From: Oidiodendron maius Zn | Taxonomy: Eukaryota > Ascomycota > Leotiomycetes > Myxotrichaceae | Length of the DNA: 64,000 nucleotides | NCBI GenBank assembly: GCA_000827325.1 | Contig: KN832882.1 | Coordinates: 756,689 to 820,688, forward strand | Direction: 5' to 3' | Shown here: in pieces, positions 58,441 to 64,000 of the stretch | Layout of the letters: the number at the start of each line of letters is the position of its first letter | Numbering within the stretch: the stretch's first letter is position 1 | Notes under the pieces: generated by a model | What the model saw: the letters and a program-made list of their open reading frames with translations, nothing else | The model's database searches: none | What the model was told of the DNA's origin: nothing | Made by a program: the position numbers and the translations under genes

Positions 58441-60032
58441 TTAATAGTCTCTAATCCAGTTCTGGTTCTCTAGTCCTTTGACCCCAGACACATCACCATC
58501 ATCTAAATATCCGCACACAATCCCCTTTGGATCCCACGTCCTCCTCAGACTCATCAATCTATTGGCAGCTTCGTCTGTCCAAAACTTCGCTTTCCTAACT
58601 TGAAAATCGGAGTCGCCTAAGTAAGCTCCCTTAGACCATGGGACAATACTCTGCATGATATCTTTCAGCCACTCTTTACAACGTATGTCGTCTTCGACAT
58701 CTTCCCATACCGTATACATCGCAAAGTAATGATCGCTCTGCATGCTACAGGCCATATCAGGCATTGATCTTCTACTCCCGGGTGCCATCGAGAACCAGAG
58801 TGCGAAACTCTTCTCACTGGGAAGAGTTGTATATGCTTTCTGTAACACGCCAGTCACATCTGCATTATTGCTTATATAGGCATTATCAACACAATAGCGA
58901 TGATTTGCGGGGTTTGCATCAGCCTGATCTAAGCATTGTTCCGTCAAGCTTGTTGGCTGTGACAATACTTCAACCAAGGCACCATTTGGATGCGATTCGT
59001 CAAGTGGCCGTAGAGCCTCGCAGGCAGCGGATTCAGATTCTTGAAACGTAACAATGTGAACCATAATGCAAAGTTCTTTCATGCCCTTGGGAGTGAGGCC
59101 CACGGCTACGATTTCGTTGCCCGGATCAGAAGAAGGTGAGATCTGCTATAGTGTTAGGCCGTTTGTGTCTCCACATCATATATTTACGGTTGCATAAGAG
59201 TAAGATAAGGAAAGAATGGAAAGAATATTAGAGTACCCTGGTTATCCAATCCATCACGGTTTTGTACCGTGAGATTGGATAGATGAACGTTGATCGATAC
59301 ATGACCGCTGGTCTTTTGCGCGTTTTCAAATAGAATCGCGTGACAATTGCGGGGAATCCTGTGACTCGTAAGTACGTATAATCAGGAAGAATATTGAAAC
59401 TTGCCTGGCCCAGCTCCTCTGGCGCACCACAGTAGATCTGAGTTTTCAGTCTCGCTGCAGTGTAAAATCTCTCCAGAAGCAGTAACAACATCCAAGCCCA
59501 CTATTTGCTCACATGCCCACCCCCAATTCTTGACGACGTAGAGTTAGGTCTAATTAACTATCGAAGATGCCAACGAGGAAAATAATCATACCTTGCAGTT
59601 CCATCCCATGCCACCCTGCAGCAAAAAACCCCCAAGTCCAACATCTGGACAATGCCCTCCTCCAAACATCAATCCCTTCGGGTGTAGGGTATTGTTCAAC
59701 ATAGATCCCGTAGTACTGGGCGAAACTTTCACAATACCCTGACCCTCATCTACTTCGATTTCTTTGAAGTCTTTCAAGTCAATTAGAATGGCGTCGTCGC
59801 GAACACTCCAGGCCGCCCAGCTATGGCCCCCAGATCTTATCGAGACTCTGCATCCCAGTTCGTTGGCTAATTTAACAGCTCCTTGTACATGTGATTGGCG
59901 TGTGGCCTTTACTATGGCCCTTGGGTACCTCTTGGGCTTTATGGCGTTGAAAATCCGATGAACGCGTTCATGTTCATACGTAGCCTCATCCGACGATCCC
60001 CTCCAGACAATGGGCAGCGGTATAGAATCCAT
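58441..60032 (-). CDS. Berberine-bridge-enzyme-type FAD-linked oxidoreductase
   Basis: Four exons, 60032-59592, 59528-59405, 59358-59237 and 59145-58441, give 463 residues. The PCMH FAD domain shows VSIRSGGHSWAAWS, whose His is the covalent flavin ligand, and GGGHCPDVGLGGFLLQGGMG, followed by WNCKNWGWACE; the Cys there is at the second attachment position, so bicovalent FAD is possible. GAGPGFPAIVTRFYL and the C-terminal CGYLDDGDVSG motif are typical of fungal members. Intron 2 has a GC donor (GCAAGT) instead of GT. There is no signal peptide, so it is probably intracellular, although many relatives are secreted. Such oxidases dehydrogenate alcohols or couple and cyclise metabolites with oxygen. 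It shares a 450-bp divergent promoter with the MFS gene. Confidence 0.9.
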
Positions 60033-60484
60033 GCCGATGAAGTATATGGACGCTTAGATATCACGAAAAGGTTAATTAAGTCATACCTGATGAACCATTG
60101 TCCCTTAAGCTCTTTATTGTCCCATGATTGTTTTTGTCGCATGAACATACCACTCACAACCGCACGGGCATTTCCCCCACTTCCCGAAACTTGGGAAATT
60201 CGTTACATCCCCCTGCACGCACCATATTTTGTTGTGGGGTTACGTGTGTATCCCTGGCCCGCTTCCCAGATCCTGGTGATCCTGAGAGCTGCTTTTTTAC
60301 TCGTTGTCCAGGGGAAGCTAGCTTAAATGCTCATTGATTCCACGAGGCCGATACTGCCTTGGCTGGATCAACTGTTCTCTGGCAGTACAGATGTGCATTA
60401 CCAGCAATCCTTCTAATTCATATACAACCGAGCTGAGCACCATCACGACTACCTGTGCGACTTTGCAAACAGTACTCGAGATCA
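60033..60484. promoter_or_regulatory. Divergent promoter between BBE oxidase and MFS transporter
   Basis: 452 bp between outward-facing starts. No definite operator is seen. Confidence 0.5.
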
Positions 60485-62437
60485 ATGGCGGGCGCCATAG
60501 AACCTATCAATACGAATAATGGAGACAAAGAGCCGCTCAGGAAAATCCACACTCTAGGAAGTGTGCGGCATCGTCATGAGCACACGAATGAGATTATACT
60601 GATTCCGACCCCTTCGCAGGATCCCAATGATCCTCTAAACTGGTTAGTGCAAATGTTTAAATCTAGAAATACTCTCTAGCACCACATTGGAGGGCGATTA
60701 CTGACGTCTAACTCAGGAGCCAGGCCAAGAAGTACTACGTGGCGACTTTGATTTGCCTTGCCATGTTCATGTGCAACTTCCTTGCGGCCGGGCCAACAGT
60801 TGCTATCGTAGAAACTGCGATGTATTTCTTTCCAAACGCTGGCCAGGCTGGTTTAGCCGGTGCAATATCCAAGACGGCATATTTCTTCACTACAACCGCT
60901 CTCCTTCAAGGGGTTGGCAATCTCTTTTGGATGCCACTGGTCAACAAATATGGACGTCGACCCGTATACCTAGCAAGTTATACTTTGTATCTTGCTATTG
61001 CTTTTTGGCTGTCCTTCACGAATTCTTATTCCAGCTTCTTGGCGGCCCGCATACTGATGGGCATAGCCTCTGGTGCTGCTGAAGCCACCGCCCCTCTTTC
61101 GATTGCTGATAGTAAGTTACATTACCTGCCGTTCACTTAATTGAAGGCTCATAGCTGTAGTATTCTTCCTCCATGAGCGTGGAGCAGTAATGGCGTAAGT
61201 CCCTCGCTGCATTACTTCGGGAAATTGCTAAGAGTCACTAGAATGTATACCTCAGCCCTTTCATGTGGTGTCGCAGGAGGTATAATTATTGCTGGGTAAA
61301 TAACCATATCTCTTATGTCTTGTCAAATTCACTCACGGATATCTTGTACCACGAGACTATGTGCAACTTTCTTTGCTAACCAGAAAACACCAGATTAATT
61401 ACCATACACAACACCTGGCGAACGATCTACTATGTTGCAACTGCTTTAATTGGCGGCCTTCTCGTACTTGTCTTCTTTACCTTTCCTGAGACCGGTTTCA
61501 ACCGCGATATTACAAATGTTAATGGCTCCGATATATCACCAACACAAGAAAAGGCTAATATAACGGTGGACCATGTTGAGTCTGGAAGTAGCCCACCGGT
61601 GCCAAAACGCCGAGCATACCTGCAAAATCTCAAAATCATCTCCGGCACCTTTACGCACGAGAAGCTAATCAATCTTTTCGTCCGACCTATTGCATTGATA
61701 ATACTGCCTCCTGTCCTATGGGGATCTCTCGTGATGTCTGTGACAATTGGGTTTCTGGTGGCAGTGACATCCAACGTTGCGCCAGCGTACGCCACGGCGT
61801 ACGGATTCCAGGCTTGGCAGACTGGACTTTGTTTCTTCTCAGCCATAATAGGCTCTTTGATAGGTATATTTATTGGAGGGCATATGAGCGATAAAATGGC
61901 GGACTGGTTCACCAAGCGAAATGGAGGTATTAGAGAGCCTGAAATGAGGCTGCCTAGCATTGCGATAAGCTTGATCACTACGCCTCTTGGATTGATACTA
62001 TATGGGGTTGGAATTCAGAAGCAGCTACATTGGATGTGTCCAACAGTTGGCCTTGGCCTGCGTGAGTTTTTCCGTTGTCTTGATCTTGGATAACTGGCTG
62101 ACTTGTCACGATAATAGTGAACTTCTCGATTGTCCAAGCCACGAACGTCTCCCTTGTCTACACTATCGACTGTTACCGTCCAGTAGCAGGAGAAGTTACT
62201 GTTACATCTGTGGCTTTGAAGTCCTGCTTTGGCTTCTTGCTCTCCTTTTACACAAATCCTTGGGTTGACGAGTCAGGCTACCTAAATGCTTATGGAGCTA
62301 TGGCGGGTATATCTTCTGCGATTCTGCTGTGTTTTATTCCTATGTATATCTTTGGAAAGAAAATCAGACATACAACTTGGCGCTGGAGCGTGGTAAAGTT
62401 TGTGCGTTGGGATGATGATAGAGAAGTCGGCGAATAA
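60485..62437 (+). CDS. MFS transporter (fungal multidrug/HOL1-like group)
   Basis: Six exons, 60485-60642, 60717-61111, 61155-61194, 61242-61295, 61394-62061 and 62118-62437, encode 544 residues. Two very short internal exons (40 and 54 bp) restore helix 4-5 sequence VFFLHERGAVMAMYTSALSC. The N-terminus carries the signature DPNDPLNW, the loop after helix 2 reads NKYGRRPVYLAS, and a long charged central loop separates the two six-helix halves. It should be a plasma-membrane proton-coupled transporter, either exporting the cluster product or importing its substrate. It is divergent from the BBE oxidase and convergent with the P450. Confidence 0.9.
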
Positions 62438-62578
62438 AAGCCATGCGAGGCCTGCTTACCGGCATCAAATCAAACATTTTAATATATAATGTTGCACAGT
62501 TCGATTACTGATAACTTGAACTCAAGCTTATTGCACACTCTACGCGCATGCAGCTCCTTTACAGCTATATTTACCCTT

Positions 62579-64000
62579 TCAAGAAGTTTTGAATGCAACC
62601 TTGACCCCGTTGCGGCTCTCGAAAGACAATGAAAACCTCTCCACATACTCGAAAACGGGGTCACAATTCTCCATGCGTTCAAACTTCTGAGTCAGTCTTA
62701 CCAGAATGTAGATGGCATAAGTCAAGACCTGTTGTTGGGCTGGGCATATTCGGGGACCGCCAAAGAACGGGACAAACTCCCACAGAGGTTTCCGACCTAT
62801 CCAGCGATCGGGTTTAAACTCATGGACGTCGTCACCCCAAATGCCTTTGTCATGGTTCATAGACCAGGTCCCTAAAACCACCGGCGTGCCCCGACCGACA
62901 AATACTGGACTTTTTTGATCAGGACCACCGCCAAGTGGCAGGACAGTATCCCGAACAGCTACACGCCAGACGCGTGCAGCGGGACCACACACTCGAATGG
63001 TCTCATGTAAGACGTGTCTGAAATATACAAGGGACTTGAGCTTTTCGAACGTCAGAGGAGCATCACCCAACTCTAACGAGATCTGACGAAGTTTTGCCCA
63101 CACATCAGGGTGTCGAGCTAACTGAAAGAGGGTATTGCCAACTGCGATAGAGGTGGTGTCGCGCGCTGGGTTAAAGACGCCAAGGACATGATATCTTAGA
63201 GCGATGGGATCGCGTATTTCTTTGGCCATCTCATCCAGCAGGACATACCGCCTCCGAATCCCAGTGTCATCCGAGTCTGGCTTGAGGTCTGCGGTTTCTC
63301 GCAGAGCTCGTTCAACCTGCCCATCAACAAATCGGTGAACTTTGGTGTAGGCCTCCTTCCAGTCTTTGTCCTCATTGTAACGATGGAGGCGGAACTGGAA
63401 CCAGCCCGCCTCTCTTCGCTGGGTTACTCCCTTCTGAGCCTTCGTGAAGGCTTCACGGAATTCGGTGCAATCGGCTGGAACTTCAGGTTGGAGAGAATTT
63501 AAAGACTTTCCAAATAGAAAATCCATAGAGACGTCAAGAAACTGGAATTGTGATTTGTTAGCAGCAACGCGTATCTCCTGGTGCCGGGCTTGCATACCAG
63601 TCGATGTAATAGAGGTTGGACATCGATCATGCTTCCATCTTGCGGAAGAAGTTCCATAAATCGATCTGCGAACGACGCCAAGTGGTCAAGATCAGATATC
63701 TCTGCTCTCGCGAAAATCGGCTTCACCATCCCTCGTGCATGCTTCCAGATTGGCCCGTCCGAGAAGATACTCGGGCCATAGAAAGGCGATTGTGCCTTGA
63801 GTCTTTCAGGATCCTTGCCATAATCCTCAAAAGCAAGGGCCGCCACTTGCTGGACGTTGGCAGGCTCGGTGGTATTGATTAATGGCTTGCCGCGCCAGAT
63901 CTCTTCGAATGTTCTTCCATATTTTTCGAATTGAGACTCATACAGTTTGAAGAATCTACCTTCCTTCATTGCCTCCGTGCGCAGACGCACCATATCGGAG
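62579..64000 (-). CDS. Cytochrome P450 (CYP52-like), partial at right edge
   Basis: Two visible exons, 63541-62579 and from 63598 beyond 64000, join through a 56-nt intron to read QPLLHRLFLDVSMDFLFGKS. The visible chain is about 455 residues and lacks only the N-terminal anchor. Seen motifs: WKHARGMVKPIF (helix C), NPARDTTSI (I-helix oxygen-binding threonines), HETIR (ExxR), FKPDRWIG, and heme loop PFFGGPRICPAQQ with its Cys. The pattern resembles CYP52/CYP539-like P450s, many of which hydroxylate alkyl chains or fatty acids. It is convergent with the MFS gene (141 bp). The codon frame is still open at the window end. Confidence 0.9.

Overview
The window looks like a chromosome segment of a filamentous ascomycete (Pezizomycotina). 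Most genes carry short 46-98 nt introns, mainly GT-AG with CTAAC-like branch sites. The gene content is typical of such fungi: a highly reducing polyketide synthase, MFS drug transporters, a HET-domain gene and a C2H2/Zn2Cys6 regulator. One multi-kilobase block is AT-saturated and CpG-poor, as left by repeat-induced point mutation (RIP). I cannot name the species. Exon-intron models were built by hand from reading frames and splice sites and are predictions.

Layout. (1) 1-14 kb: a polyketide synthase with KS-AT-DH-MT-inactive ER-KR-ACP on the minus strand. It runs off the left edge inside a condensation domain, so it is a PKS-NRPS hybrid or a LovB-type synthase. A drug:H+ antiporter, an unrecognised gene, a decayed reading frame and a small secreted Gly/Asp/Asn-rich protein follow. 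(2) 14-25 kb: gene desert. It contains an AT-saturated block of about 5.6 kb, bounded by a degenerate inverted repeat, with a 424-bp MITE (TA target duplication) nested near its right end. (3) 25-30 kb: two membrane proteins and one unrecognised gene. (4) 31-40 kb: a decay zone with a cytochrome P450 pseudogene, a 51-bp inverted fragment of the downstream HET gene, a 17-bp minisatellite, an assembly gap flanked by an exact 340-bp duplication, a beheaded UbiA prenyltransferase, an O-methyltransferase with a one-base frameshift, and LINE and other mobile-element debris. (5) 40-47 kb: a HET-domain gene, an aldehyde-dehydrogenase-like protein lacking its catalytic residues but ending in a membrane anchor, and a LigB/DODA-type ring-cleavage dioxygenase. 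(6) 47-64 kb: a compact gene cluster.

The 47-64 kb cluster holds a RegA-like transcription factor, an SDR, a CocE/X-Pro-peptidase-type hydrolase, a cupin, a flavin monooxygenase fused to an acetoacetate-decarboxylase domain, a berberine-bridge-type FAD oxidase, an MFS transporter and a P450 cut by the right edge. After the minus-strand regulator the strands run +,-,+,-,-,+,-, so several pairs share 320-660 bp divergent promoters. The content suggests oxidative tailoring or catabolism of a cyclic, probably aromatic or beta-keto-acid, compound: hydroxylation, decarboxylation, dehydrogenation, acyl hydrolysis and export. No core synthase lies inside it, so it is either a catabolic cluster or the tailoring arm of one continuing to the right. 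The fused monooxygenase-decarboxylase is the most distinctive gene in the window.
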